The notes beneath the pieces were generated by a model. It worked only from the letters and a program-made list of their open reading frames with translations, was not told where the DNA came from and did no database searches. From the NCBI GenBank assembly GCA_017509605.1, contig JAFWPH010000028.1:1-64000 (forward strand): 64,000 nucleotides of DNA, read 5' to 3'. Position numbers and translations under genes: made by a program. How positions within the stretch are numbered: the first letter of the stretch is position 1; each line of letters starts with the position of its first letter. Positions 42,942-51,542 of this stretch are shown in pieces. The DNA comes from Bacteroidaceae bacterium (lineage in GTDB: Bacteria; Bacteroidota; Bacteroidia; Bacteroidales; Bacteroidaceae).

Positions 42942-42973
42942 CTTGGGATTCTCGTCAATGTTCTTTAATTTTG
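42942..42973 (+). promoter_or_regulatory. Promoter upstream of the small lipoprotein gene
   Basis: CTTG (42942-42945, one base off), 20-bp spacer, TAATTTTG (42966-42973). The transcript would start near 42980, which excludes starts upstream of that point. Confidence 0.6.
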
Positions 42974-42997
42974 CCTTGTCAAATGCGAAAAACAGGA

Positions 42998-43543
42998 ATG
43001 TTGACGGATTACAGTAAAAACGGTTGGAGGAATCCTGGTGCTCTACAGCCATCCGCTAAGTCCATGATGGCTATGGTGGGATTATTTTTCCTGACCATGC
43101 TCATGCTCACCGCTTGCCGAGGTCCTAAACATGTCATTACGGACCCAGATGTGGTTTGGAAGTCTGTGCCCGACGACCAGAAGGGCATCGTCTTCATCAG
43201 CGGGGAAATCGAGCAGGATACGACCAGCGGCACCTGCACGATGACGGTACGGGAAGTGCGTTTGTTACCAGGCACGTTGAAGCAAGAGGAACATGTGGCG
43301 GAGACGGACACAGACTTCTCATACGAGATGCGCAATTCTGAAGGGAGTGTCATTTCCACCCACCCTTGGAAGAATCCCCTCGTCCGGGTCATGGAGACAG
43401 CTGGTGAGGGCGGTGAACTGCGGAGAGTGGTCACGCAACTCCAGAAATCCGAGTTCTTCCTCCGTCTCAAGCGCCCCTCCGACCTCCGTTCTGTCGCTTT
43501 CAAGCACAAGGGCACTACTCTCAAGACGGTAGAAGTGCAGTAG
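42998..43543 (+). CDS. Small lipoprotein of unknown function
   Basis: A ~181-residue protein. A hydrophobic stretch (MMAMVGLFFLTMLMLTAC) ends in a lipobox-like LTAC about 40 residues from the start, an unusually long leader for a lipoprotein. The mature part is beta-rich (GIVFISGEIEQDTTSGTCTM). The frame is open to 42863, but a promoter at 42966-42973 makes starts before ~42980 unlikely; ATG 42983 is an alternative to 42998. A start closer to the hydrophobic stretch cannot be excluded. Confidence 0.55.
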   Translation: MLTDYSKNGWRNPGALQPSAKSMMAMVGLFFLTMLMLTACRGPKHVITDPDVVWKSVPDDQKGIVFISGEIEQDTTSGTCTMTVREVRLLPGTLKQEEHVAETDTDFSYEMRNSEGSVISTHPWKNPLVRVMETAGEGGELRRVVTQLQKSEFFLRLKRPSDLRSVAFKHKGTTLKTVEVQ

Positions 43544-43615
43544 TAACCCAAAGTGTCCTTATTTTTACTGAGAGACATTTTATAGAAGATTCCATCAACT
43601 AATTCAGGTATTGAT

Positions 43616-44989
43616 ATGAAAAAGTTATTATCCTTGATTCTCTTTTCGGCATTCGCCACTCTTATGGTAGCACAGACCTACGAAGTCGAGACGATACATG
43701 AGTCGCCAGCCGGCAGTAAAGGACTTAATATTGTGGTACTCTCCGAGGGTTACACCGCCAACCAGATGTCGAGGTTCAGACGCGAGAGCGAAGCGCTCGC
43801 CGATTCGTTCTTCAGCCACAGGCCATGGAAGGAATACAAGGATTACATCAATTTCTATCGTGTGCCGGTTGCCTCCAACAAGACAGGTGCGGGTCTGACC
43901 CCAGACAAGCCTATTGACAATGTCTATGGCACTTGTTTCGGAACGTCGGGAGTGGACCGTATGCCTTGGCCCACGAATTGGAACAAAGTATATGAGGTGC
44001 TCAACGCCACCGTTCCCAGCCACGACATGGTGATTATCTTTATCAACATGAACAAGTACGGCGGTGGTGGCGGCAGTGGTTTTGTCTGCATGTCAAACTT
44101 CCGGAGTGGCTATTGGGTGAACGATTACTTCCAGACGATGATCCATGAGGCAGGTCATGCGCTTGGTGATTTGGCTGACGAGTACTGGTACGATGGTAGA
44201 GAGCGTCCCAACCAGACCAAGGTATCGGATCCTGAGCGGGTGAAATGGAAGAACTGGCTCGATTTGGATGGTATAGGTATTTATCCTTACGAAGAGAGTC
44301 CGAGTTGGTATCGTCCTCATCAGAATTGCCAGATGCGTTATTTGGGCCAACGCTATTGCAATGTGTGTCTTGAGGCTCTTGTCGAAAAGATTCACCAGAA
44401 AGTCTCCCCATTGGTCGGTTTCGAGCCAGAGAACAAGACTCGCATCAATATGGATCCTTCCACGGAGCAGGCCACCTTCAAGCTTCACCTTATCACCCCC
44501 AAGCCCAACTCCATCAAGGTCATTTGGAAGATTGACGGGCAGACCATAGAGGGGCAAGAGGATACATTGTTCACCGTGGATTTCTCCACACTCGAGAATC
44601 CATCATCCACCCATTTGCTCACAGCACGCATAGAAGACCGGTCTCCCTATCTGCTTGTGGACAATCATGACAAGAAGCACTACACCACTGTAACTTGGCG
44701 GTTCTCCAAAGAAGAGGAAACAGATGCCATCCAGGTGGTTGAGGCGGAGGAGGATGAGTTTGTTGTTTATCCTTTGCCATTCAGCGATCACCTCACTGTG
44801 GAGCGTAGGAACTCAAACGAGTCCTTCTCGACACGCATCATCGACATGGACGGTAAAATTTTGTCAGAGGCAACAGGCCATGAAGCTGTAACCATCAACA
44901 CCAATGACCTGCCACGTGGGATTTATATCATCCAAACGGTAGTACGTGGTCAAGTTGTTATTAGCCAAAAAGTTATGAAAGTTTTTTAG
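43616..44989 (+). CDS. M64-family metallopeptidase with T9SS sorting tail
   Basis: A 457-residue secreted zinc protease related to IgA peptidase M64. It has a signal peptide (KKLLSLILFSAFATLMVA/QT), the M64 opening LNIVVLSEGYTANQMSRF, and the zinc motif HEAGHALGDLADEY at 176-189 (HExxH, third ligand downstream). The C-terminal ~75 residues (YPLPFSDHLTVERRNSNESF ... GIYIIQTVVRGQVV) are a type A T9SS sorting domain, so it is exported through the Por system and anchored or released at the surface. Target unknown; relatives cut IgA or peptidoglycan-associated proteins. Confidence 0.9.
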   Translation: MKKLLSLILFSAFATLMVAQTYEVETIHESPAGSKGLNIVVLSEGYTANQMSRFRRESEALADSFFSHRPWKEYKDYINFYRVPVASNKTGAGLTPDKPIDNVYGTCFGTSGVDRMPWPTNWNKVYEVLNATVPSHDMVIIFINMNKYGGGGGSGFVCMSNFRSGYWVNDYFQTMIHEAGHALGDLADEYWYDGRERPNQTKVSDPERVKWKNWLDLDGIGIYPYEESPSWYRPHQNCQMRYLGQRYCNVCLEALVEKIHQKVSPLVGFEPENKTRINMDPSTEQATFKLHLITPKPNSIKVIWKIDGQTIEGQEDTLFTVDFSTLENPSSTHLLTARIEDRSPYLLVDNHDKKHYTTVTWRFSKEEETDAIQVVEAEEDEFVVYPLPFSDHLTVERRNSNESFSTRIIDMDGKILSEATGHEAVTINTNDLPRGIYIIQTVVRGQVVISQKVMKVF

Positions 44990-45049
44990 CGTCAGTCCAC
45001 TCTTTCTTTCGTTATTGTCAGCGAGCCAGGTTAGGTCATTCACTATGGG

Positions 45050-45089
45050 GTAGGGGACTTATTCCCGTCAAGTTTGGGGAATTCCCTAC
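45050..45089. other. Inverted repeat downstream of the M64 gene
   Basis: GTAGGG (45050-45055) pairs with CCCTAC (45084-45089), enclosing a nested ATTCCC (45061-45066)/GGGGAAT (45076-45082) hairpin. There is no T tract, so it is not a classical terminator; it lies 19 bp before the -33 box of the next gene. Confidence 0.35.
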
Positions 45090-45107
45090 TTCGTTTAGGA
45101 CTAATCC

Positions 45108-45139
45108 TTTGCAATCGCTATAATTGTTGTGTACTTTTG
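45108..45139 (+). promoter_or_regulatory. Promoter of the repeat-rich secreted protein gene
   Basis: TTTG (45108-45111), 20-bp spacer, TACTTTTG (45132-45139): an exact consensus match. The leader before ATG 45219 is about 70 nt. Confidence 0.85.
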
Positions 45140-45218
45140 CATCGAAAACAAATCAAGAGTATTAACCCGGAGGAAGGATCAAAGCTCAGGCGCCCGACTC
45201 CACAAAACCATAACGACT

Positions 45219-46145
45219 ATGAGAAAGATTAGAACAATGCTTGTAGCAGTAATGATGCTGACAATGGCAAATGTGGTGAATGCCCAGCCCATGTCTTACG
45301 CTGTGATGCGCGACCACGCCCGTTTCCTCACTGACCGTATGGCTTTCACCCTTGGTCTGAGGGCTGACATCATAGACTTGGTCTATATGATCAATTATGA
45401 TTACATCTACGGCGTGAACGAGTACCTCGACGATATGGCTTATGGCTACTCCTATGCAGAGTACGATGACATCCTTTATCACCGCGACCTCGCGCTTCGT
45501 CGTCTGTTCACGGCAGTCCAGTGGGCGCGTTACATGTCCTACGACTACTTCTATCGTCCTATCGTATTCGCTAACAATGGATGGCGCTTTAGCATCTATG
45601 CTTACGACACTCGCCACACCTATTTCCACTACGCCATGCCGCGTTATTATCATGAGTATCGTGGAGGACGCTACTTCCATCCCATGCGTCCGGCTCACAG
45701 GCCTCATATCGTTCATCCCGCACCTGGCAGGCCTCATAACAACGGTGTTTATGGTGGCAGAAGAAACGACATGCCTCGTGGTGGTGCCGGACATGCTCCC
45801 CGTGGCAACGACAACTTCCGTGGAGGACACCAGGGTGGTTCCCAAGGCGGTAACAACCATGGCGGTGTGAACAATAATCGTGGCGGTGTGAACAACAACC
45901 ATGGTGGTGTGAACAACAACCGTGGTGGTGTAAACAACAACCATGGCGGTATGAACAACAACCATGGCGGTATGAACAATAACCGTGGTGGCAACCCTGA
46001 AGGTCATAGCCGAAGCGGTAATGTGGGAGGCAGTCAGGGTCGCGGAGGCAACTCGGGTTCCCATCTCATCCGCACCTCTTCAGGTCCTTCCCGTCCCTCA
46101 GCTGGTCAAGGCAGTGCAGGTCGCGCACGCGGAGGCAGGCACTAA
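45219..46145 (+). CDS. Secreted protein with His/Asn/Gly-rich heptad repeats
   Basis: A 308-residue exported protein. The signal peptide is MRKIRTMLVAVMMLTMANVV, cleaving near AQ. Residues ~25-160 are Tyr/Asp/Arg-rich and probably beta-structured. Residues ~205-260 are seven copies of the heptad HGGVNNN/RGGVNNN (or M for V), then Gly/Ser/Arg-rich low-complexity sequence to the end. The frame extends 30 codons upstream, but those residues come before the signal peptide and after the promoter box, so ATG 45219 is chosen. The repeats may bind metal or be surface-exposed. Confidence 0.75.
   Translation: MRKIRTMLVAVMMLTMANVVNAQPMSYAVMRDHARFLTDRMAFTLGLRADIIDLVYMINYDYIYGVNEYLDDMAYGYSYAEYDDILYHRDLALRRLFTAVQWARYMSYDYFYRPIVFANNGWRFSIYAYDTRHTYFHYAMPRYYHEYRGGRYFHPMRPAHRPHIVHPAPGRPHNNGVYGGRRNDMPRGGAGHAPRGNDNFRGGHQGGSQGGNNHGGVNNNRGGVNNNHGGVNNNRGGVNNNHGGMNNNHGGMNNNRGGNPEGHSRSGNVGGSQGRGGNSGSHLIRTSSGPSRPSAGQGSAGRARGGRH
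45858..45995 (+). repeat. 21-bp in-gene tandem repeats
   Basis: Units of 21 bp encoding alternating (H/R)GG(V/M)NNN, about seven copies with mostly silent differences. Prone to copy-number change by slippage or recombination. Confidence 0.8.
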
Positions 46146-46263
46146 CCTGTAAGCCTCCAGTGCGTGGGACGCAAAAAGGCTACAGTCTTTCGATCATGAG
46201 TATCAATTAATTACTTCTTTTCTTAGACAATTTTAGTATATATTCTTTTAAAGCTTCTTTCGG

Positions 46264-46299
46264 CCATCCTGTTCGTTGATGAATGGGATGGTTTTTTTT
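46264..46299 (+). terminator. Hairpin terminator after the secreted repeat protein
   Basis: CCATCC (46264-46269) pairs with GGATGG (46286-46291), then eight T residues (46292-46299). It is about 120 bp after the stop and just before the convergent gene's end at 46321. Confidence 0.6.
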
Positions 46300-46320
46300 G
46301 AAGGGGTGTTGTGAAGGGTC

Positions 46321-47571
46321 TTAATGGAAGAAGAAATAACTGATGAACACGGCTGCGACCATACCTGCGAAGTCGGCCATCAGACCACACGCCACGCTGT
46401 GTCGGTATTTCTTGATGCCCACACTGCCGAAGTAGATGGCGAGGATGTAGAACGTGGTGTCGGTACATCCTTGTAGCACTGAGGCCAGGTGTCCGAGGAA
46501 GGAATCGGGTCCATTTGTAGCCATGCATTCCAGCATCATGCCTCGCGCGCCTGATCCATTGAGCGGTTTCATGATGGCCACTGGGACAGCTCCCACAAAG
46601 TCGCTGTTCACGCCAAAGAGTTCTACCACCCATTTGATGGCGTCCTGAATCATGTCGAGCGCACCAGAGGCCCTGAACACACCGATGGCGGCGAGAATGG
46701 CCACACAGTAAGGGATGAGGCTGACAGCAACACCGAAACCACCTTTGGCACCTTCGATGAACGAATTATACACGTTCATACGTTCGCCATTCTCGTCTTT
46801 CGTGAAGAAACCGCTTAGGATGAAGATCAGTATGGCTCCGAGTATGAGGCAACTGGTGAGCAATCTGCAGAAGTGCTGCATTTCCTCGTTGCTCATCCCA
46901 TGGATGGCCCAGAAGAGTCCGCCCACCAAAACGGCTATAGCGCCGAACATGATGAGGAAGGCTTTTTGGAAGAGGTTGATCTTTTGGTAGATGGCCACGG
47001 CAATCAGTCCGACAATGGTGGAGCAGAGTGTGGTGAGCAGGAGTGGGATGAAGATATCAGTGGGATCGAGGGCTCCAGCCCTTGCTCTGTAGGCCATGAT
47101 GCTCACGGGTATGATGGTCAGTCCTGATGTGTTGAGCACGAGGAACGTAATCATGGAATTGCTGGCTGTATCCTTCTTGGGGTTGAGCGACTGCAGGTCC
47201 TGCATGGCTTTGAGTCCAACGGGTGTGGCGGCATTGTCCAGGCCGAGCATGTTGGCTGCCATGTTCATGAAGATGTTTCCCAATGCTGGATGTCCTTTTG
47301 GTATCTCCGGGAACAGTTTTGTGAGCAATGGGCTCAGTCCTTTCGCCAGTTTGTTGACCAGTCCGCTGTCCTCACCGATTTTGAGTATGCCCATCCATAG
47401 TGTAAGCGTTCCGGTGAGTCCCAATGTCATCTCGAAGGCCATCTTCGACATCTCGAAGGTGGAGTCCATCATTTGTGGCAGCGCCTCGGTGTCTCCCACG
47501 AAAAGGAGGCGTATCACACCGATCAGCACGCCAATGACGAACAATGCGATCCAAATATAATTCAGTGCCAC
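46321..47571 (-). CDS. Nucleoside-recognition membrane protein (SpmA/SpmB-like fusion)
   Basis: A 416-residue integral membrane protein. It has two halves: an SpmA-like first half (FEMSKMAFEMTLGLTGTLTL, then LGLDNAATPVGLKAMQDLQ) and an SpmB-like second half (AILAAIGVFRASGALDMIQD, then PVAIMKPLNGSGARGMMLEC). Such proteins carry the 'nucleoside recognition' (Gate) domain and are probably transporters or channels; in spore-formers they act in core dehydration, which is not relevant here. Substrate unknown. Confidence 0.85.
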   Translation of the reverse strand: MALNYIWIALFVIGVLIGVIRLLFVGDTEALPQMMDSTFEMSKMAFEMTLGLTGTLTLWMGILKIGEDSGLVNKLAKGLSPLLTKLFPEIPKGHPALGNIFMNMAANMLGLDNAATPVGLKAMQDLQSLNPKKDTASNSMITFLVLNTSGLTIIPVSIMAYRARAGALDPTDIFIPLLLTTLCSTIVGLIAVAIYQKINLFQKAFLIMFGAIAVLVGGLFWAIHGMSNEEMQHFCRLLTSCLILGAILIFILSGFFTKDENGERMNVYNSFIEGAKGGFGVAVSLIPYCVAILAAIGVFRASGALDMIQDAIKWVVELFGVNSDFVGAVPVAIMKPLNGSGARGMMLECMATNGPDSFLGHLASVLQGCTDTTFYILAIYFGSVGIKKYRHSVACGLMADFAGMVAAVFISYFFFH

Positions 47572-47660
47572 TTGGTTGTAATTGTTTATTTGTGAATAAT
47601 GGGGTCATCTGCGAAAGAAATCCTCAGAATAATCAGAACAACAAATTATAGAAGACCCCT

Positions 47661-47697
47661 AAAAAATATTCGGTGGGGGTACCACCGAATATTTTTT
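47661..47697. terminator. Bidirectional terminator between operons
   Basis: A perfect 16-bp stem (47661-47676 with 47682-47697) with A and T runs at its ends. It ends the L,D-transpeptidase operon on the minus strand. Confidence 0.85.
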
Positions 47698-47710
47698 GAT
47701 GATGAAGCGT

Positions 47711-48433
47711 CTATTTGCTCACGAACTGCGCCCCTTTCTCCAGCACATATCCTTTGCGCTGCGGCACGTATTTTCCGCCGAGGGCTTTCTCTGCCTTCAC
47801 CTCGAACGGGTACTTGCCTTGTTTGATGGACTTCACGATTACGCGTGTGCCCACCTGCGCATAATGTTGTTTGAGATGCTGGATGTCGTTGTCGCGGAGT
47901 CGGATGCAGCCCTCGCTGTCGCGTCCCGGCACGGAAGCCGAGTTGTTGGTGCTGCCGTGGATGCCGATGCCCTTGTGTCCAGGTGTGACCAGGCGGAGGA
48001 ACCAGTTTCCGTAGGAGGGAATATTGCCCCGTCCGTCTCCGAAGTCATGTTTCCATGATGAGGCATCCGCGATCTGCGAGATGGTGAAAGGGTTCTTCAT
48101 TTCGCATTCCGGTGTTTTCATGTCGCCCACGCGCTCCTTGTTCTCTGGGTTCTTGGCGTAGCATATGGGGTAGTGTGCCACCAGCAGGGTGTCCTTTCCC
48201 ACTCGCTCATAGACGTAGAGACGGTATTCGCGTTTTGAGATGACGAAGAAGCAGTTGGCCTTGGGCACCTTCAGTGGATCCTTATAGACCTGCATGGAGT
48301 CGCAAACGTCATAGACAAGGTAGGTCTTGCTGCCTTTCTTCACCTGTCGCATGCCGAAATCCTCACCGTTCTGTGCCATGACAGTCAGTGCGCACGACAT
48401 GGTGAACATCAGTGATAAAACAATACCTTTCAT
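47711..48433 (-). CDS. L,D-transpeptidase (YkuD family)
   Basis: A 240-residue exported YkuD-domain protein with a signal peptide (GIVLSLMFTMSCALTVMA/QN). The catalytic region is GIHGSTNN (His159) and SEGCIRL (Cys176), the usual 'HG-x(n)-S-x-GC-R' active site. Members make meso-diaminopimelate cross-links in peptidoglycan or attach lipoproteins. It is the third gene of an operon with an SH3-domain protein and a second paralogue; the two transpeptidases share ISKREYRLYVY, HDFGDGRGNIPSYG and the active-site segment. Confidence 0.9.
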   Translation of the reverse strand: MKGIVLSLMFTMSCALTVMAQNGEDFGMRQVKKGSKTYLVYDVCDSMQVYKDPLKVPKANCFFVISKREYRLYVYERVGKDTLLVAHYPICYAKNPENKERVGDMKTPECEMKNPFTISQIADASSWKHDFGDGRGNIPSYGNWFLRLVTPGHKGIGIHGSTNNSASVPGRDSEGCIRLRDNDIQHLKQHYAQVGTRVIVKSIKQGKYPFEVKAEKALGGKYVPQRKGYVLEKGAQFVSK

Positions 48434-48453
48434 CTTCTTTGTTTTGGCGGGGA

Positions 48454-49068
48454 TTAGTCGGAGAGAGATGAGAATTCAGATGACACATAGACAATCTTTC
48501 CCTTGTAAGACGCCTTGTAGAATCCGTTGCGGTTCTCGCCTAAGTAGATGAGTTTGGAACCCTTGGGCAGGTAGAGGGGTTTGTTGGTCTCGGGCTGGTT
48601 ATACACACCGTAGTTGGTGCCGGGTCCAAGGCGGAGTCGCACGTTTGTGCCTTTCAGCACAACATAGGTATCGCCAGTGCTTTCCTCAGCTGGTTGCACG
48701 GTCTTGGTGGTCTTGGCGCTCGGAGCAGCGGGTTTCACTTCGGTACCGCCCTGTCCGTCGATGTAAGAGAATTTCTTTGAGATATAGACACTGTTGTTCT
48801 TGTAGAACACATAGTAGAAGTCTCCCTTTTCGCCCTTGTACTCCAATTTCGCGCCTTTGGGTGCATGTACGGGGTTTCCTTTGGTGTCGTGAAGCCATGC
48901 TGCCTGAAGGCTGGGTTCAAGGCGCAGGCGGACGTTTTCTCCGTTCACTACAACATACTTCTTCGTTGGGTTGGTGCCCTTGTTGTTTTGGGCGTTCATT
49001 CCCATCATGACACACACTAACATCATGAGTGTCACACTGATTCGGTGGATAAGAATGTTCTTTTTCAT
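48454..49068 (-). CDS. Exported protein with two bacterial SH3 domains
   Basis: A 204-residue protein with a signal peptide (RISVTLMMLVCVMMGMNA/QN). It holds two SH3b-like repeats: VVNGENVRLRLEPSLQAAWL with KGDFYYVFYKNNSVYISKKF, and VLKGTNVRLRLGPGTNYGVY with NGFYKASYKGKIVYVSSEFS. SH3b domains bind cell-wall peptides. Encoded between two L,D-transpeptidases (20 bp from one, 33 bp from the other), it probably recognises the same wall substrate. Confidence 0.85.
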   Translation of the reverse strand: MKKNILIHRISVTLMMLVCVMMGMNAQNNKGTNPTKKYVVVNGENVRLRLEPSLQAAWLHDTKGNPVHAPKGAKLEYKGEKGDFYYVFYKNNSVYISKKFSYIDGQGGTEVKPAAPSAKTTKTVQPAEESTGDTYVVLKGTNVRLRLGPGTNYGVYNQPETNKPLYLPKGSKLIYLGENRNGFYKASYKGKIVYVSSEFSSLSD

Positions 49069-49101
49069 AATGCTGTTTTATTATTGTTATTAAGTTGTTG
49101 T

Positions 49102-49878
49102 TTATTCCTCGTCGAGTGAAGAGGTGTAGTCCTTGAATAGGGGGTTTCCTTCTTTAGGAGCGCGGTAACTGTCGCCGAGTGCCTCTTGGGCTTTGATTTC
49201 GAAGGCGTCTTTGTCAGCCGTAATGCTTTTGATGATGACAAGTGTGCCCACCTGTGCATAGAGGTCGTGCAAGAGCAGCAGGTCGTCGTCGCGGAGTCGG
49301 ATGCAGCCCTCGCTGTCGCGTCCTGGCACCGATGGTTCGTTGTTGGTGCTGCCATGGATGCCCACACCGTTGAATCCGGTTTTGAGTCTCATGAACCACG
49401 CGCCGTAGGAAGGGATGTTGCCTCGTCCGTCGCCGAAGTCATGGTGCCAGTTGGAAGCATTGACAATCTCCGTGATGACGAAAGGATGGTTAAAGTCACA
49501 TTCCGGTGTGCGCATGTCGCCACTGACCTGTTTAGCCTCGGGGTACATCGCATAGCATACTGGGAAATGAGCGGCCAGTGTGGTGTCGCCCTCAGTGACG
49601 TTGTAAACGTAGAGACGATATTCGCGTTTGGAGATGACAAAGAAGCAATCGTCCTTATCGATGTCGTCTTGGTAGATGCAGATACTGTCGTCGATGTCGG
49701 CCACGTTGTAGGTTTTGCTGTCAGTGGCATACTCTCTCATCGGTATGTCGAGGATGCCCTGTCGAAGAGAGTCTTCTCGCATTTCCGCTTCCTTCTTTCC
49801 TGATTGGCTGAGGTCGCAGGATATCAGTAGAAGGATGATGGCAGTCAGTATCTGGAGCAGTGGTCTGAATTTTCTCAT
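49102..49878 (-). CDS. L,D-transpeptidase (YkuD family), lipoprotein
   Basis: A 258-residue lipoprotein (lipobox LISC, Cys21) with a YkuD domain. The active site is GIHGSTNN (His175) and SEGCIRL (Cys192). It is a clear paralogue of the 47711-48433 protein, sharing most of the catalytic domain, but differs in being lipid-anchored and having a longer N-terminal linker. First gene of the three-gene minus-strand operon. Together with the SH3b protein it suggests wall modification at the outer face of the periplasm. Confidence 0.9.
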   Translation of the reverse strand: MRKFRPLLQILTAIILLLISCDLSQSGKKEAEMREDSLRQGILDIPMREYATDSKTYNVADIDDSICIYQDDIDKDDCFFVISKREYRLYVYNVTEGDTTLAAHFPVCYAMYPEAKQVSGDMRTPECDFNHPFVITEIVNASNWHHDFGDGRGNIPSYGAWFMRLKTGFNGVGIHGSTNNEPSVPGRDSEGCIRLRDDDLLLLHDLYAQVGTLVIIKSITADKDAFEIKAQEALGDSYRAPKEGNPLFKDYTSSLDEE

Positions 49879-50026
49879 TGGTTATTTGTGTGTAGTGCCT
49901 TTAGTTCATTCATTGTTCGTTATAGACCCTTCAATATGCGAAATTACACAAACTATTTGAAGTAAAGGCTTCTTTGACACATTTTTTTCCTAAAATAGTG
50001 TTAATACAAGTCTTTTTGCCTGAAAA

Positions 50027-50058
50027 TTTGGCTATGACGAGGGAAAGTTATACTTTTG
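50027..50058 (+). promoter_or_regulatory. Promoter of metK
   Basis: TTTG (50027-50030), 20-bp spacer, TACTTTTG (50051-50058): exact consensus. The predicted start (~50065) is about 10 bases before the SAM-II-like element. Confidence 0.85.
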
Positions 50059-50071
50059 CATTGTTTTTAAG

Positions 50072-50124
50072 ACAGTGGATAGATTTGGGCTGCTTGCAAC
50101 CACGATAAAAAATGCTAAAAGATC
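50072..50124 (+). promoter_or_regulatory. SAM-II-like riboswitch upstream of metK
   Basis: The segment has SAM-II architecture: P1 GTGG (50075-50078) pairs with CCAC (50100-50103); the loop GATTTGGGCTGCTTGCAA (50082-50099) aligns position for position with the known SAM-II loop GAUUUAACCGUAUUGCAA; the 3' segment GATAAAAAATGCTAAAA (50104-50120) matches GAUAAAUGUAGCUAAAA, allowing the AUUU/AAAU pseudoknot. It sits near the 5' end of the mRNA, as SAM-II RNAs do, and controls the gene that makes SAM. SAM binding would repress metK. Inference from sequence comparison only. Confidence 0.7.
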
Positions 50125-50252
50125 AATCTTCGCCATTCAAGAACAATGCACGAACATTGATAGCATGATTTTCACAAACCTTCCATTCAACTACTTTTTT
50201 ATTATCAACCAGTCCCAGGGTTTACCCGAAGGACCTAAAAACAGTTAGAGTT
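50125..50252 (+). other. Remainder of the metK leader
   Basis: About 128 nt between the SAM-II-like element and the metK ATG. It contains a GGGTTTACCC hairpin near 50217-50227 but no terminator, so control would be at translation or through an unseen structure. Confidence 0.4.
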
Positions 50253-51542
50253 ATGGGATATTTGTACACATCTGAATCTGTATCAGAAGGACATCCAGAC
50301 AAAGTGGCGGACCAGATTTCCGACGCAGTGCTCGACAATCTGCTCGCCTACGACCCCCAATCCAAGGTGGCGTGCGAGACCCTCGTGACCACAGGCCAGG
50401 TGGTGTTGGCCGGCGAGGTGAAGAGCGACGCTTACGTTGACTTGCAGGAGATAGCTCGCAAGACCATCCGCCGCATAGGCTACACCAAGTCGGAGTACCA
50501 GTTCGACGCTGACAGTTGCGGCGTGTTCTCAGCCATTCATGAGCAGAGTGGCGACATCAACCAGGGAGTAGAGAAAAAGGATCTCATGGACCAGGGTGCG
50601 GGTGACCAGGGCATGATGTTTGGCTACGCCACCACCGAGACACCCGACTACATGCCTTTGGCGCTTTACCTTAGCCATCAGATACTTATGGAGTTGGCCG
50701 CCATCCGTCGTGAGGGCAAGGTCATGACCTACCTTCGCCCCGACTCCAAGAGCCAGGTGACTGTGGAGTACAATAACGACGGTACTCCCGAGCGCATCCA
50801 TACCATTGTGCTCTCCACACAGCACGACGAGTTTGTGCCTACCGTCAATGGAGACGTGGAGTCGGCTGATCAACAGATGTGCCAGCGCATCAGCGACGAT
50901 GTCCAGCACATCGTCATTCCAAGGGTTCTTGACAAGATAGGCGACGACAAGATCCGTGCCCTCTTCAAGCCCGGCATCAAATACTATATCAACCCCACCG
51001 GTCGTTTTGTGATTGGTGGCCCGCATGGCGACACAGGCTTGACAGGTCGCAAGATCATCGTCGATACCTACGGTGGCAGGTCTGGACATGGCGGCGGCGC
51101 CTTCTCGGGTAAGGACCCCAGCAAGGTGGACCGCAGCGCGGCCTACGCCGCCCGTCATATAGCCAAGAACCTCGTGGCAGCTGGTGTGAGCGATGAACTT
51201 CTCGTGCAGGTGAGTTACGCTATAGGTGTGGCCGATCCCCTGAGCATTTTCGTCAACACCTTCGGCAAGAAGAAAGTCAACTTCACCGATGCTGAGATTG
51301 CCGAGAAGGTAGGTGAGATTTTCACTTTACGTCCATACGCCATCGAGCAACGTCTCAAACTCCGCAACCCCATCTATGAGGAGACCGCAGCTTATGGTCA
51401 CATGGGACGCAAGCCCGAGATTAAGGTGAAGCACTTCGAGAACAAGTACGCCGGTGACAAGGACATCGAGGTGGAACTGTTCACTTGGGAGAAACTCGAT
51501 TATGTGGATCAAGTGAGAAAAGCCTTTGGGATAGCACAATGA
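50253..51542 (+). CDS. metK: S-adenosylmethionine synthetase
   Basis: A 429-residue enzyme making SAM from methionine and ATP. The N-terminus is textbook ([20 protein letters not shown], 6-25), with [13 protein letters not shown] (the ATP-binding hexapeptide GAGDQG) and [18 protein letters not shown] later. Length slightly exceeds the usual ~390 residues because of insertions. It has a consensus promoter and a SAM-II-like riboswitch, which fits feedback by its product. It shares 4 bp with the LOG gene (ATGA). Confidence 0.97.
   Translation: MGYLYTSESVSEGHPDKVADQISDAVLDNLLAYDPQSKVACETLVTTGQVVLAGEVKSDAYVDLQEIARKTIRRIGYTKSEYQFDADSCGVFSAIHEQSGDINQGVEKKDLMDQGAGDQGMMFGYATTETPDYMPLALYLSHQILMELAAIRREGKVMTYLRPDSKSQVTVEYNNDGTPERIHTIVLSTQHDEFVPTVNGDVESADQQMCQRISDDVQHIVIPRVLDKIGDDKIRALFKPGIKYYINPTGRFVIGGPHGDTGLTGRKIIVDTYGGRSGHGGGAFSGKDPSKVDRSAAYAARHIAKNLVAAGVSDELLVQVSYAIGVADPLSIFVNTFGKKKVNFTDAEIAEKVGEIFTLRPYAIEQRLKLRNPIYEETAAYGHMGRKPEIKVKHFENKYAGDKDIEVELFTWEKLDYVDQVRKAFGIAQ

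Noticed and set aside
45858-45995. 21-bp tandem repeats considered as a CRISPR array
   Set aside because: The units are contiguous, in frame inside a secreted-protein gene, and have no spacers.
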